Assembly (NCBI RefSeq): GCF_012273895.1
Contig: NC_052117.1
Span: forward strand, 1,860,001-1,924,000
Length of the DNA: 64,000 bases
Source of the DNA: Zerene cesonia
Lineage: Eukaryota; Arthropoda; Insecta; Lepidoptera; Pieridae
Direction of reading: 5' to 3'
Positions 23,201-34,705 of the stretch are shown piece by piece. Every line of letters begins with the position of its first letter. The first letter of the stretch is position 1. Under the pieces are notes generated by a model that was not told the origin of the DNA, made no database searches, and was given only the letters and a program-made list of their open reading frames with translations. The position numbers and the translations under genes were made by a program.

Positions 23201-26200
23201 GAAATCATAAAAAGAGTAATATCACAAGGAACTCAAATGTACGAAACCGATAAAACCGTTTGGCCGTTAAATCAACCGATACCGAAACTGGAAGCGTTGC
23301 TACAATGCAGTGGTGAAGCGGTATTCGCAAACGATTTAACGAAACAGAACGATGAAGTGTACGGGGCATTTGTAACTGCCGATGTTTCTCCTGGAAGTAT
23401 TATCAAAAAATGTGATGCAATTGACGCCTTGGTATGTATGTATTGTATTTTCAAAAATGTTACTTTTCATTAAATCACACTAGTATATGTGAAAGTTTGT
23501 TTATTTGGATGTTTGTCTGTCAATCACGCTGAAACTACTGAACGGATTTTGATGAAAGGATACCTTTTATTCCGATTAAATGCTTCCTTCTGTTTAAACA
23601 GGAATCCGATATTCGGGCGGATCCGGGACGAGCGCCTCAATATAACTGCAATCTATTATACAGATTATATTGCTTTAATGCACTCTCATATATGAACTAT
23701 TTATGTTGCAATTATTAAAACTAGTGATTTATTAACTACACTACAGAAAGAACCTGGGGTGATAGCATTTTATTCAGCAAAGGATATTCCCGGCGAAAAC
23801 ACGTTTACACCTGAACAAATTCCATTGACGGCCGATCGAGAGGAAATATTATGTTCGAAAACTGTTAAGTTCAATGGACAGCCAGTTGGAATTATAGTTG
23901 CTAACAATCAAAAGCTCGCGAATCGTGTTGCGAAACTTGTAAAAGTTGAATATGAATCGATTAACACAAATAAACCACTTTTAACAATATCAGATGTACT
24001 TAAATCGTCTGAAAGAGAGAAAAGGGTGAAAACGTTCAAAATAATTGAATCCACGGAGACTGGGAAGGATGTGAAATGTATTATTTATGGGGAAATAAAT
24101 ATGGGGTCTCAGTACCATTATTATATGGAGACTCAAACGTGTGTGACGGTCCCGAATGAGGATGGTATGGATGTGTATGCAGGTACGCAGTGGCTCGATG
24201 CAACTAATATAGCTGTGGCAAATTGTTTAAATATACCTGTGAATAGGTAAGTTGATTGTATCTGGAATCCGTAGCTAGTCCTACTATAATATTATAAATG
24301 CGAAAGTTTGTAAGGATGTGTGTGTGTTTGTTGCTCTTTCACGCAAAAAGTACTGAAACGATTGCAATGAAATTTAGTACGTAGATGGCTGGACAGCTGG
24401 AATAACATACAGGCTACTTTTTATCCCGATATTCCTACAGGATACAGACTTACGCGGGTGAAACAGCGGGGCGTATCTAGTAGAACATAAATTGATTTGT
24501 TCAACTAAACTTTTTTTAGAAGCGCTTTTAAATTGTCAAAATATAAATTTTGATATTAAATACCTACAGAAAAGAGCCGGCATGAAACTCTGTCGTATCT
24601 ATTTTAGAAGCATATCAATTTTATATTGTTATTATTTATACACAATATTAATTAGCTGTTCGACTCGGCTTCGCCTGTGATATATATATAGCCTTTGTCA
24701 CTCAGTGAAGTTTCAGATTGCTAATGGTGAAAGATATTTCAAAATAGGTCCAGTAGTTCTTGTGTAAAAATATTACAAACATATTTACATACAAATCTTT
24801 CCTCTTTATTATATACGAACAGATAACCGTGATACCAGAGAACTGTCCTATGTTTCGTTTATTTAATACAATATAATCAAAAATTTATCCATACTACTAT
24901 GGTTCTACTTCTGGTAATGTGGGTATAAAAAACATTTTATCAAAAACATTAAAAATATCATTTAACATTATTACATGGATGAAAGTATTTCCCATATCAA
25001 CGAATGAATTTATCATATTTTTAGAGTGAATGTGATTGTCCGAAGAGTAGGGGGTGGTTACGGGGGCAAAATAACAAGATCGTTACATGTGGCGTGTGCA
25101 GCTGCAATAGTATCACATTTACTAAACAAAACATGCAGATTTGTTCTATCTCTGCAAGATAATATGAAGATTATTGGAAAACGAGCGCCCACGTACTGCA
25201 ACTTTGAGGTACATACATAATACATAAACAATATAGTAATTTTCTTTAAGAGCAGTGATGGCTCAGCGGTGAAACTTCAGACTTTAAATCGATAAGTCGT
25301 TTGAGACCAGGCGAGCGTGCGAAAAAATAAATTATTTGTTTTGTTTATCTGCGCACGTGGATAACATAATGACTGCTTTTAAACGGTGAAGGAAAACATC
25401 GTGAGGAAACCGGCATGTCCAAGAATTCCAAGAATCGAAAGTTCGACGACATGTGACATCTGTCAACCCGCACTTGGCCAGGGTGGTGGAGTACGACCTG
25501 AACCCTCATAGGCCTGTATCCCAGCAGTGGGAATGACAAAAAATTTCTACAAAAAAAGTCACCAACATCCCTAGAGTGGGAGGTACCACTTAAGATTCTG
25601 AAATGGGATAAAATGATAACAATTTCATTATAATTTAAAGCACTTCAATGCTATAAAACTAAAAATTAAAAATTTCATTATATAAACAAAATAATTATGT
25701 CCCATATAAAAAGTTTACCGACGTCCCTTTAGGAAAGGTGGTTACCAATTCTGATTCTTAAATGGAACCAAATGGCAATTATTTATAACAAAAAACAATA
25801 CGCCACGCGTTTGAAAAAACACGGATACGAGGAAAACTAAAAGAATCAATTGATTTGAAAACCTCCTTCGTTTTAGGAACGTCGGTTAATAGCTTTAATA
25901 CAACTAATAAACTAACATATCCCTACAGGTGGGCGTGAACAAGCAAGGAGAAATTCAGTATTTGAAAAATAAATATTATCAAGATTTAGGCTGTGCGGAG
26001 AATGAAGTCGTAGCTGGCATCACTTTGGGACACATTGGCAGTTGTTATACCACCAAGCGATGGACGATTGAAGCTTACACTGTGCATACAGACACGCCTT
26101 CCACCACTTGGTGCAGAGCTCCAGGTAATTGTATAATATTTATTGCCCCTAACATCGCAAGTGCTTATGGCCGGCGGGCGTCACTTTCCATCAGGCGACC

Positions 26201-29200
26201 CGCCTGCTCGTTTGCCTGCTTGGCGATAAAAAAAATATTCTTTCTAATTACATCAATAGAAAAATAAATAGTATACTTTGTCCCCGCATATTTCCCGTTC
26301 CCGTGCGGTTTCCGGGATGAATACTTAGTCGTTTCTCAAGTCTCGAAGCTATCTTCGTACCAAATTTTTATCCAAATCGAATCTGTGCTTTAAGAGTAAA
26401 GAATATACCGATAGAGTTACATTTGCATTAATAATATGAGATGAGAAATGAAAAAAAAAATCTTTTATCTTATCACGCAATAGTCCATTAATTATTAAAC
26501 TAATAGAACTACTAGAATTTGAGGCATACAAAATAAACTTTAAGTAACTTTAACATTAACTTTAATAAATTACTAAAAGTTCTTTAATGTTGCTTATTTA
26601 ATATATAACGTATTTTAATTACGAATTTTAAGAACGTTATTCTTATATAATAAAATCATGAGAATTACAGGATCAATGGAGGGTATTGTAATGACTGAAT
26701 ATATAATGGAGAAAATTGCTTACACATTAAAAAAAGATCCCATCGAAGTCCGTTTAATCAACATGAAAAAAGACGACAATCCGTTACCAGATTTAATAAA
26801 TCAATTGAAAACGGACGCCGACTTCCACAGCCGGGAGTTAATTGTGCAGCAATTTAATAAAGAGAACAGATGGAGGAAACGCGGCCTTAAATTAATGCCA
26901 ATGACTTATGAATTATTTTATATCGGTCCGTACAATGCCTTGGTGTCAATCTATCACGCTGATGGCACTGTATCTGTAACTCACGGAGCCGTTGAAATGG
27001 GTCAAGGAGTTAACACTAAAGTAGCCCAAGTGTGCGCTCACGTACTTGGCATTGGTCTCGATAAAATTACCATAAAACCCACTAATAGTTTTACCTCGCC
27101 AAATTGTATGGCCACTGGAGCGAGTGTTGGTAGCGAATGTGTGTCGTATGCTGCTATGAAAGCTTGTGAGATATTACTAGAAAGGCTTAAACCATTTAGG
27201 GACGAATTAGATGAACCAGAATGGAAGGATCTCATACGAAAAGCGCATTATTCAGGTGTTGATTTACAAGCGTCTTATATGTATTCTACTAATGAACCGG
27301 TGAAACCGTACGATATATATGGAGTAGTGGCTTTAGAAGTGGAAATTGATTGTTTGACTGGAAACCATGAAGTGAAGAGAGTGGACCTTCTTGAAGACAC
27401 GGGAAGAAGTTTAAGCCCTGAAATAGATGTGGCACAAGTAAGTATACTTTATATAATAATTTTTGTAATTAAGGATATTTCTTTCACATCTGGAATTTTT
27501 GATCTATGTCTTGAATAACAAAAAATGCTTAGTAAAAATCACTTAACGTTTTGATGAGTTTTCATGCAATGCATCACTTAATTAAATACTTTTTCAATTG
27601 AAGTGATAAATCGCATGAAGTATATTCAATATATCAACATGTGTAACAAAAAAAGAGTAGGTTATTAAATGCATAATATAAAACACAGTCGCTTATCGCT
27701 GACTGTATGTCTCTATGTATGCTTAGATCTTTAAAGCTACGCAGCAGATTTTGATGCAGTCTTGTTTAATAGATAGTAATTAATTAGGAAAGGTTTTAGT
27801 AATTGCTAAGGTTTACTTTTAACATTTTTTATAACTCAGTTTCTTATACAATTTATTTACATAAAATAAATATATTAATATATTTCAATCAAAAGTGACT
27901 ATGTTATTTTATTAGGCTTAAAAAAATGTTAGGGAGTTTTTAGCAAAAATTATCTTAAATCAATTATTGCGAACAGATTGAAGGAGCATTTGTAATGGGA
28001 TTGGGCTATTGGACTTCAGAAAAATTAATCTATGATAAGAATACGGGCGAACTTTTGACGACTCGCACTTGGAATTACAAACCGCCTGGTATTAAGGATA
28101 TTCCAGCTGACTTCAGGATCTATTTTCGGAGAAATTCGTCGAATACTTGTGGTGTATTGCAATCAAAAGGTACCGAAAACATTAGTTAGGTTCAATAATT
28201 ATAATGAGGTTATTTGTATGCAGTTTTGTTCGTTCTTTATCAAAGCTTCTGATGATATTTGTGAAATATGTGTGTGTGAAAAAGACTATAAAATATCAAA
28301 GCAGACAACCAAACTGGTGGTGGTAGTGGTAAGCGATCATCACCACCCTCCACCCTCAAGTGACCGGCTATTTACGGGTAAAGGACAAAACATTGACATG
28401 AACATATAAATGGACGGGGAAGAGTGGGGGAAAAGGATACGGGCTTCCCTCTGGCTCCCTCACACACACACAATCGATAGAAACACAATAGCATTTATTT
28501 CAAGCCAATTTCTATAAGGGTGTGGTACCCCGTCCGGAGAGGGCTGGCCCAATTCATACCGAAACTCGACTTCCACATTAAAAATACAGGCAAATTAAAA
28601 ATCAGGCAACACACCAGCTCCTCTGCCGACTAAGAATAAACAAAAATCATGTATTAATTGTTACGTTTCAACAGCAACTGGTGAACCCGCCCTTTGCTTA
28701 GCTGCAGTGATAACCCATGCTTTTCGAGAAGCTATTTCTTCCGCGCGTCTCGAAGCTGGTTATCCGGAGCAATGGGTGGATATTGGTATGTCTTGAGATC
28801 TGAAAATAATTATGAAAACGAAATTACAAAGGGTTTTTCGCACTTTGTATACCGCAGTCACACGTCAGAGTCAGACGTCAGTCACACGTCATGGTCACAC
28901 GTCATGGTCACACGTCAAAGTCACACGTCAGACACACGTCATGGCCACACGTCAAAGTCACACGTCAGTCACACGTCAAAGTCAAATATCGCAAAAAATA
29001 AACGCAGACTAAAAAACTAAACCTAACCAGAGAAACGTAATCTAAACTAATATTATAAAGAGGTAATATTTGATTTTTTGATTGTTTGTTTGAAATGAAT
29101 AGGCTCCGAAACTACTGGACCGATTTAAAAAATTCTTTCACCATTAGAAAGCTGCAACTTCGCTGAGTGACATAGGCTACATATGTACCACGGGCAAACC

Positions 29201-30482
29201 GGGTTTTTTAAATTCTAAATTAGTAACTAATTTTTTCTTCACTTTAACAATAAATGTCTTCTCCCTTACGATTTATTGCCGTGAATTTCCTTAAAAATCC
29301 AAAGCTTACGTACAAAACTAATAACCTAATTAAATAATTGCCATGACATCTATCGTAAATCCGCATAAAATCTAGACAACGTTTGAATTTGTAATATAAA
29401 TGCAATCATTTTTTTATTCGCGAATGTTACCTACAGATATTCGGATACATAATGTTCAAAGTATGACATTCGTTCACTGAACGTAAAATTTCAAGACGAA
29501 TTCAAAACTATAATATTATATCCGTCACGTCACTCTCAAGGCCTCTAATTGAACAATAGCAACTGTTAGCTTTGAAACTAAACGACAAAGCTCCGTTTCC
29601 CTGGAACTTAATACAATTATTGTCTTTGAAATCTGAATATATTTGAAGCAACGTGCAGAACAATATGGCATTGGACTTTAGATTAAAAAGACTCGATTTA
29701 GTTTACTCTATATTGTAGTTCTGCCCCACGGTTCGACCCGCGTCGTACATGATGGTATATAGCCTTCTCCAATACACAATATTCTATAGTTCAAACAAAC
29801 AAACAGAGAAACAAACTCTTCAGATTTGTCTTATTGTACAGAAGTATATTAAAATAATTCATTTTTCCCTTGGTCATAGCATACATTCAGAATGATATTC
29901 CCTATCTATATAGAATATATAATATATAAAATACCTAGTTTTTCCAAGTTTCCTAGTAAGTATAAGGTTCTAGGGAATGAAAAACATTTTCTGAATTAAA
30001 TTTAAAGTAAATTACAATCTAAGGACAACGAATAACTCTTACAATACGCACGTTTAAGAGTTCGCCTGAAGACATACAAATTTTTTGATCCAGCTAGTTC
30101 TAAAAATGGCCTTTTAGCACTTATTTTTTCTTGTTACATTCAATTGACAGCACAAGTCCCCTATAAGTTTTGGGATAGCTTTACTTGTAATTATCTTGAT
30201 GGACAATAAAGCTAATTGGCAGTAATATTTTAAAGCTGAAGAGTTTGTTTCAACGCGCTAACTCAGAAACTACTGGACTGATTTTAAAAATTATTTTACC
30301 AATGGATATGTACGTAATCTCCGAATACAAGAGGCTATACACATACCATAAGCGAAGCCGGGTTGGTGGTAGGCTAGTTATGTAATATACCTGTATTATT
30401 TATCCTTTCAGAGTATCCATGCACCATCGAAAACCTATATATGGCTGTTGGACACAAGTTGGAACATTTTAAGTTAAAATAA
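19765..30482 (+). CDS. AOX: Aldehyde oxidase (molybdo-flavoenzyme, xanthine dehydrogenase family)
   Basis: Sixteen exons give 1279 residues: 19765-19807, 19939-20108, 20875-21035, 21171-21580, 22034-22257, 22342-22444, 22527-22654, 22775-23065, 23144-23431, 23747-24246, 25025-25208, 25929-26124, 26671-27437, 27977-28169, 28675-28785, 30412-30482. The length is normal for the family and no frame is broken. The enzyme oxidises aldehydes to acids in the cytosol. The first 2Fe-2S site has Cys42/47/50 (CHEGGCGAC) and Cys72. The second has Cys112/115 (CGYCTPG) and Cys148/150 (CRCTGYR). The FAD domain spans about residues 250-510 (KLIAGNTGQG, IGTIGGNL at 337). The molybdopterin domain has RRVGGGYGGK (779-788), CRAPGSMEG (896-904), EMGQG (1008-1012) and catalytic Glu1223 in TGEP. 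The sequence style is closest to lepidopteran antennal aldehyde oxidases; xanthine dehydrogenase is less likely. ATG 19765 directly follows 'ttacag', so an upstream untranslated exon is possible. Confidence 0.93.
20185..20400. repeat. Dispersed repeat carrying an (AT)n tract, AOX intron 2
   Basis: An uninterrupted AT run (about 20223-20285) sits inside a repeat with 'tttattgtgcac' on the left and 'ggcggtcttatcgctaaggc', 'agcgatctcttccagacaacc' on the right. The right-hand part recurs in UGT intron at 52530-52645. Confidence 0.7.
22521..22529 (+). promoter_or_regulatory. Tandem (NAGNAG) splice acceptor of AOX exon 7
   Basis: The sequence ttctagcag offers two acceptors three bases apart, before 22527 or before 22530. 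Both keep the frame. Use of the second would remove one of two adjacent alanines (residues 371-372) in the FAD domain. Confidence 0.6.
23470..23645 (+). mobile_element. Helitron-like repeat, 'ggatgtttgtctgtcaatcacgctg' subfamily
   Basis: Begins 'cacactagtatatgtgaaag' and ends in 'cgggcggatccgggacgagc'. The full-length relative is at 46206-46412 and a reverse fragment lies at 53957-54058. It is in AOX intron 9. Confidence 0.6.
24279..24480 (+). mobile_element. Lep1-like Helitron copy, plus orientation, AOX intron 10
   Basis: Starts TCCTACTATAATATTATAAA and ends GGGGCGTATCTAG, giving the TC start and CTAG end expected of a Helitron. The terminal hairpin (…AACAGCGGGG…) is decayed. Confidence 0.75.
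24655..24800 (-). repeat. Decayed Helitron-like repeat, second subfamily
   Basis: Contains 'gactcggcttcgcctgtg', 'atatatatagcctttgtcac' and 'aataggtccagtagttct', all phrases of the 7838 subfamily. Confidence 0.5.
25253..25535 (+). repeat. tRNA-derived SINE copy in AOX intron 11
   Basis: Keeps the A-box region (GATGGCTCAGCGGTGAAAC), a weakened B box (GTTTGAGACC), 'cggtgaaggaaaacatcg' and the 'cccagcagtgggaatgac' tail. I found no clear target-site duplication. Confidence 0.75.
25555..25885 (+). repeat. Dispersed repeat, two diverged units of the 15685 family
   Basis: Two successive blocks, one with 'gtgggaggtaccacttaag' and one with 'aaaggtggttaccaattctg', each followed by 'aatgg(g)a...aaatg(a/g)' text resembling the 15685 repeat. 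They fill most of AOX intron 11. Confidence 0.5.
26160..26235 (-). repeat. Fragment, 'ccatcaggcgacccgcctgctcg' repeat
   Basis: The text 'ttatggccggcgggcgtcac' and 'tcaggcgacccgcctgctcg' is the reverse of the 'gcctgatggtaagcgat' repeat seen at 10635 and 63925. Confidence 0.5.
28300..28480 (+). repeat. Dispersed repeat of the 10635 family, AOX intron 14
   Basis: Begins 'actggtggtggtagtggtaag', contains 'gggggaaaaggatacgggc', and ends near 'cgatagaaacacaatagcat', in the order seen at 10635. Confidence 0.55.
28862..28985 (+). repeat. Minisatellite of 13- and 11-bp units around ACGTCA, AOX intron 15
   Basis: Ten copies of ACGTCA start at 28862, 28875, 28886, 28899, 28912, 28925, 28936, 28949, 28962 and 28973. 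The spacing is therefore 13, 11, 13, 13, 13, 11, 13, 13, 11. Typical units are ACGTCATGGTCAC, ACGTCAAAGTCAC and the short ACGTCAGTCAC. The array starts about 75 bases after exon 15. Confidence 0.92.
29045..29212 (+). repeat. Helitron-like repeat, second subfamily
   Basis: Runs from 'aaactaatattataaagagg' to 'gtaccacgggcaaaccgggt', with 'ctccgaaactactggaccg' inside. It lies in AOX intron 15. Confidence 0.55.
30222..30380 (+). repeat. Helitron-like repeat, second subfamily
   Basis: Starts 'taatattttaaagctgaag', contains 'gaaactactggactgatt', and ends 'agcgaagccgggttggtgg'. It stops about 30 bases before AOX exon 16. Confidence 0.6.
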
Positions 30483-31070
30483 TGGTATTTAATTGTTTTT
30501 AGTGCAGTTAGTAGTGTAGTAAAGTATGAGGGTGCCGAAACCTCATATCCTTTTCCTTACCCCTCCAAGTCTTTTCCTTCCTTGTGTTAAATCGTTAGAT
30601 CCATGGTCGGTGGAAGCGCTAACCATTAGGCGACCAACCAGCTCCTTTGCCAACCATGAAATGAAAAACGTATTCGTATACGTATTATAATATTTAGTTG
30701 TTTAAAAAGATTTTTTCTTATTTATTATTATGTGTAAAGAGGTTCCATTTTATTAATAAATGTGTTTAAAGAGTATGTGGTGCTTATAAATTTTGTAAGC
30801 TATAATTAAGAAAGTATTGAATTTGTTTTAATAAAGGAGTGTGATGTATTACAAGTTTTATTTCTTTTATAATAACTTACAAGCCGTTATTATCTATTGG
30901 CCAAGGGTTCCGTACGAATCACAGATAATATAATAATCATCATCAGCATACATGTTCCCACTGCTGGGACACAGGCCTCTAAGTACTATACTGTGTTAGA
31001 AGTAGGTATAATACTAGAAAGGGTTTAAATAAAAAAATAATTACTTAAATGTTACAAAAAATGCACGTTA

Positions 31071-31503
31071 TTCCTTGGAATATTATAATTGCGAAATATA
31101 ACTCCGTATGTTTGTTTCTTTTCAAGTCCAACCCACTAAACCTATTTATATGATATGCAGATAGTTTGCGACCTCAGAAAAGACATAGAATTGATTGATT
31201 TAAATTCCAAAAATACCACGTAAGCGAATAGTTATACTAAATAGCGAATAGCTTTTGGTCTTTTTAATATAAAGTTGTAAAAAAAGGGCAGAAGGGGTGA
31301 AATAGGTTATAAAAGTACGTATGAAAGTTCATTATTGTCAAACCAATTTTGATGACACTTGGTATGAAGATGGAACTGAACTTGGAAAGGGACATACAAT
31401 ACTTTTTAGAAGATTTGGTTTTAGGTCTAGACCTTGGGAAAGACTATAGGCTTCTTACCATTACGAATTACACGTGGACGAAGCCGCGGGCGAGGAGCTA
31501 GTA
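31071..31503 (+). repeat. Larger Helitron-like repeat ending in 'gaggagctag'
   Basis: Begins 'tggaatattataattgcg', contains 'gatatgcagatagtttgcg', and ends 'gacgaagccgcgggcgagg' plus AGCTAG. The end structure (GC-rich palindrome then CTAG) is Helitron-like. Internal similarity to the short families is low. Confidence 0.5.
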
Positions 31504-33542
31504 TAAAAATAAATGGGAAAAAAGGTTAAAAGTGTTTCAAAACCAACATACCTATTCGTCCGAACGGAACGTGTAATTTTATTAAATAACATAAAAAACT
31601 AAATTACAAGGCAACTTCAAAACTGTATTAGAAACTAGCCTATTGGAATATTCAAACACGCCTCATCCATTGACACTCATACTTAACGTATAAAAGATTT
31701 AACTATTTATTATTATCAGAGTTCCGTAAAGAAAGGACAAAATAAAAAAGAATTTAAAATTTTGAAATAAGAATTTATGACGTCATTTCTTTCCTATTAT
31801 ATTTCAATCTATTTAGTATTTCGTCTCCAATAAATTAAATATATTTAAGTAATTTAGGGCGACTTATAAAAATTATTAACTATTTTCATCACAGTTTTTT
31901 ACTACTTTTTTATGTCTTTTTTAGTCTGTTCTCTAAATATATTGCAAAATAATGTATTTATAATCTGATTGGGAAAATTGGCACCTTTAAAACACTCAAT
32001 AAGAAGGCGGTACTGGTACAGTCAGGGAAAAAATAATTATTGTTTTAATAAGCTAAGGTATGTAAACTTTGAACAAAGTGGATACATAGTTTTCACCGCA
32101 TACTAAATCTTATATTTTGTCAAAGAACAATTAGGGAATCTTCATATTATACAGATTTATTTATTTTACAGAATCAAACTAATATACAGTAGCATTTGTG
32201 TTTTTGTGTGTGTTTATAATGCTATGACATAATAAATACTAGAGCGATTTTACAATTTTTTCACGATCAGAAAGCTGAATATTCACTAAGAACAAGAGAT
32301 TATGGCCGTGCCAATCGTACATAGCCTCGATATATTATTATTTGTTATTTTACCGACAATAGAAATACGTCTCCCAGCTCGTGACGGACACAGAGACGAG
32401 CAGTGAAGTCTTGAAGCCCTAAAAAATAAATAAAAAATAAACATGGATAAAATAAATTACAAATAGCCACCTATCAATATCGTATAACTATAAGTAACAA
32501 ATGTCAATCGTTTTCAACTTATATGTAGCTTATAAAATAATTTATTCCTTTACAAACTTACGGTGCCGACTGTACCCTGCACCACGCCCATCAAGTACCA
32601 TTGCAATATTTCCCGAGTATTCAGAAAGCCGCTTGACTATTCGGTATAGAGGTCTAGCACGTATGTATTATATTACTAATAAAACCCTTTATAATAATTA
32701 TAACTAGAATTAATAGTATTAAAACCTCGTGAAAGTAAACAATTGACCAATAATTAAATTGGATAATTGTAATAAGAACACGCATCTAATAGTTTGCAAT
32801 TATAAAATAATTAGAATTTATATACACCACTGCTACAAAGTTTTGATACTCATTAATAATGAAATGAATGAATATGTTTCCCCGAATCTACAATCAACAA
32901 TATCAACTATAAAATGGGTCACGTCAAAATCAAAGTTATATTCTGTGTCATTTGTTCTTAACAAGCAGAGAGAAATGTTATAGAACAGTTATTGGAAATT
33001 TAATCTAATTACAACCCTGATACCTAATAATAAAGTCTCAAATCGTAGAAAATTTATCTAATTATAATAAAGTTCATTCGTCAGAAACAAAGAGCTTCAA
33101 TACAAAACAATATAAGAGCTCGCTTTTTAAGTGCGCTCTTATTTGCTGAGGCGGTTTTGTTGATCGAAGCTTTGAATAGATAGATCATTGCATACAGGAA
33201 CATTAAATCTTTTGTTAGTCGTGGCCTGTTTAAATATATTTATGTTTAAATATAGCTAAGCCCTCGCAGACTAAACTGCGGACAAAAATTTTCGTCCCCT
33301 GCTTCTACCCTTCTAGAGTTAGTTTTTAACTTCCCCTTTATTATGATATAATAAAATACGTTTTTAAAAATCCTTACGTCTAATGATTATTGTGTAAAAA
33401 TTATCATGACATAGGTACTAATAAAAAGTCAAATTTCGACCTCAAAAATATATAAGTAGGTATTTATAAAACACCAAAAGAAGAATGTCAATCGGTTGAA
33501 AATCTTCGGTAAACGATGTGCAAGTGAAGTTGAGATCTCAAA

Positions 33543-33743
33543 TCCTACTTAATGTTATAAATGCGAAAGTTTGTAAGGATGTGTTTGTGTTTGTTGCTCT
33601 TTTACGCAAATACTACTTAACCGATTGCCATGAAATTTGGTACGTAGGCAGCTGGACAACTGGAATAACATAAAGGCAACTCTTTATCCCGATATTCCTA
33701 CGGGATACGAACTTACGCGGTTGAAACCGCGGGGCGCAGCCAG
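33543..33743 (+). mobile_element. Lep1-like Helitron copy, plus orientation
   Basis: Starts TCCTACTTAATGTTATAAAT and ends with the palindromic AACCGCGGGGCGCAGCCAG. It is a well-kept copy with the terminal CTAG changed to CCAG. Confidence 0.76.
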
Positions 33744-34705
33744 TATAAAATAATTATAATGAAATAAATTTATTTCTTATCAAATTACAAGATTTTTTCT
33801 AAATCAAGTCATTTACAGTAATTGTGGTAAGTGGCACCCATTCTAGGCTGAGTTCAAAGAACTCGCCTGTGTGGACACGCACCAGCTTCTTTCCATATTT
33901 TAGTTATATTAGTATGTATGCCTTTAATTAAAATATATAATATATTGTATCTCTGACATAGCCTTAAAAGAATAAGCCAAAAGAACATCCTATCGTACAA
34001 ACATTCACAAATAGAAAATTATCATTGATTTTCCCTTTTGCAATGTGAATGATGGATCACGATTCATGAGATTCTGAACACGTGGCAAAAATTAGATACA
34101 TTATATCGTAATATGGTTAACCATGGCTACGATGAATCGATTTATATGCAATTATTTTAAAAATTGCACCTTGTTCTTTTCATGCAGTTCCGATCGGTGG
34201 GAAAAAATAACTTGTGACATCTGCTTTCTACTGACTATTTTATGATCACAAAAATGTAATAGTTAGTGTTTTTATTTATTTAATTATATGCCATTGTTTT
34301 CTTTTTTATATTCAAAGATTTAAAAATAAAATGGAAAGAAGATTCTAGAATTTGTTTAATTATTACGAAATACTTTGGAATTGATGAAAAGGCTCACCAG
34401 GCATACCAACTTTTGTTAACGTTTCCTATTTATATTTCTTATAGTATCGCTAGTCTGTTGTAGTCCTGCATCAGATATTTAAAAGAAGGAAAGAAAGGTA
34501 TACGTTTAATCACAAATACACACAACTAAAACATTTACTTTTTAATACATTAGGATATTCAAATTACCTCTTAATAAAGTATTTCTAAAACGGACGTATG
34601 CTTGTAAATGATTGTGATAGATTAAAGGTAGATTTCAATTCCAAAATGAATTAAATAGCCTTTATGTTGGTGTTTTTTATCCTTGTTCATTGATTTTAGA
34701 TCACC

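Larger units (their letters stand above)
30483..34705. other. Intergenic region between AOX and SNMP1
   Basis: No gene was recognised. It contains repeat fragments (30510-30660 reverse copy of the 10635 family, 30940-30981 SINE tail, 31071-31503, 33543-33743). An AATAAA at 30832 is a candidate AOX poly(A) signal. The right edge should hold the SNMP1 promoter. The base string 'gattttag' six bases before the SNMP1 ATG could be an acceptor for a 5' untranslated exon. Confidence 0.5.

Noticed and set aside
25345..25539. Open frames in SINE copies (also 39850-40083 and 60289-60480)
   Set aside because: They are chance frames within the tRNA-derived SINE. The shared peptide text comes from shared non-coding repeat sequence.
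28694..29020. Plus-strand frame rich in Ser-His-Thr
   Set aside because: It overlaps AOX exon 15 out of frame and then reads through the ACGTCA minisatellite; it is a shadow, not a gene.
19765..30482. Xanthine dehydrogenase instead of aldehyde oxidase
   Set aside because: Both share the fold and cofactors, but the wording of the FAD and molybdenum motifs and the length fit lepidopteran aldehyde oxidases better. A tree would settle it.
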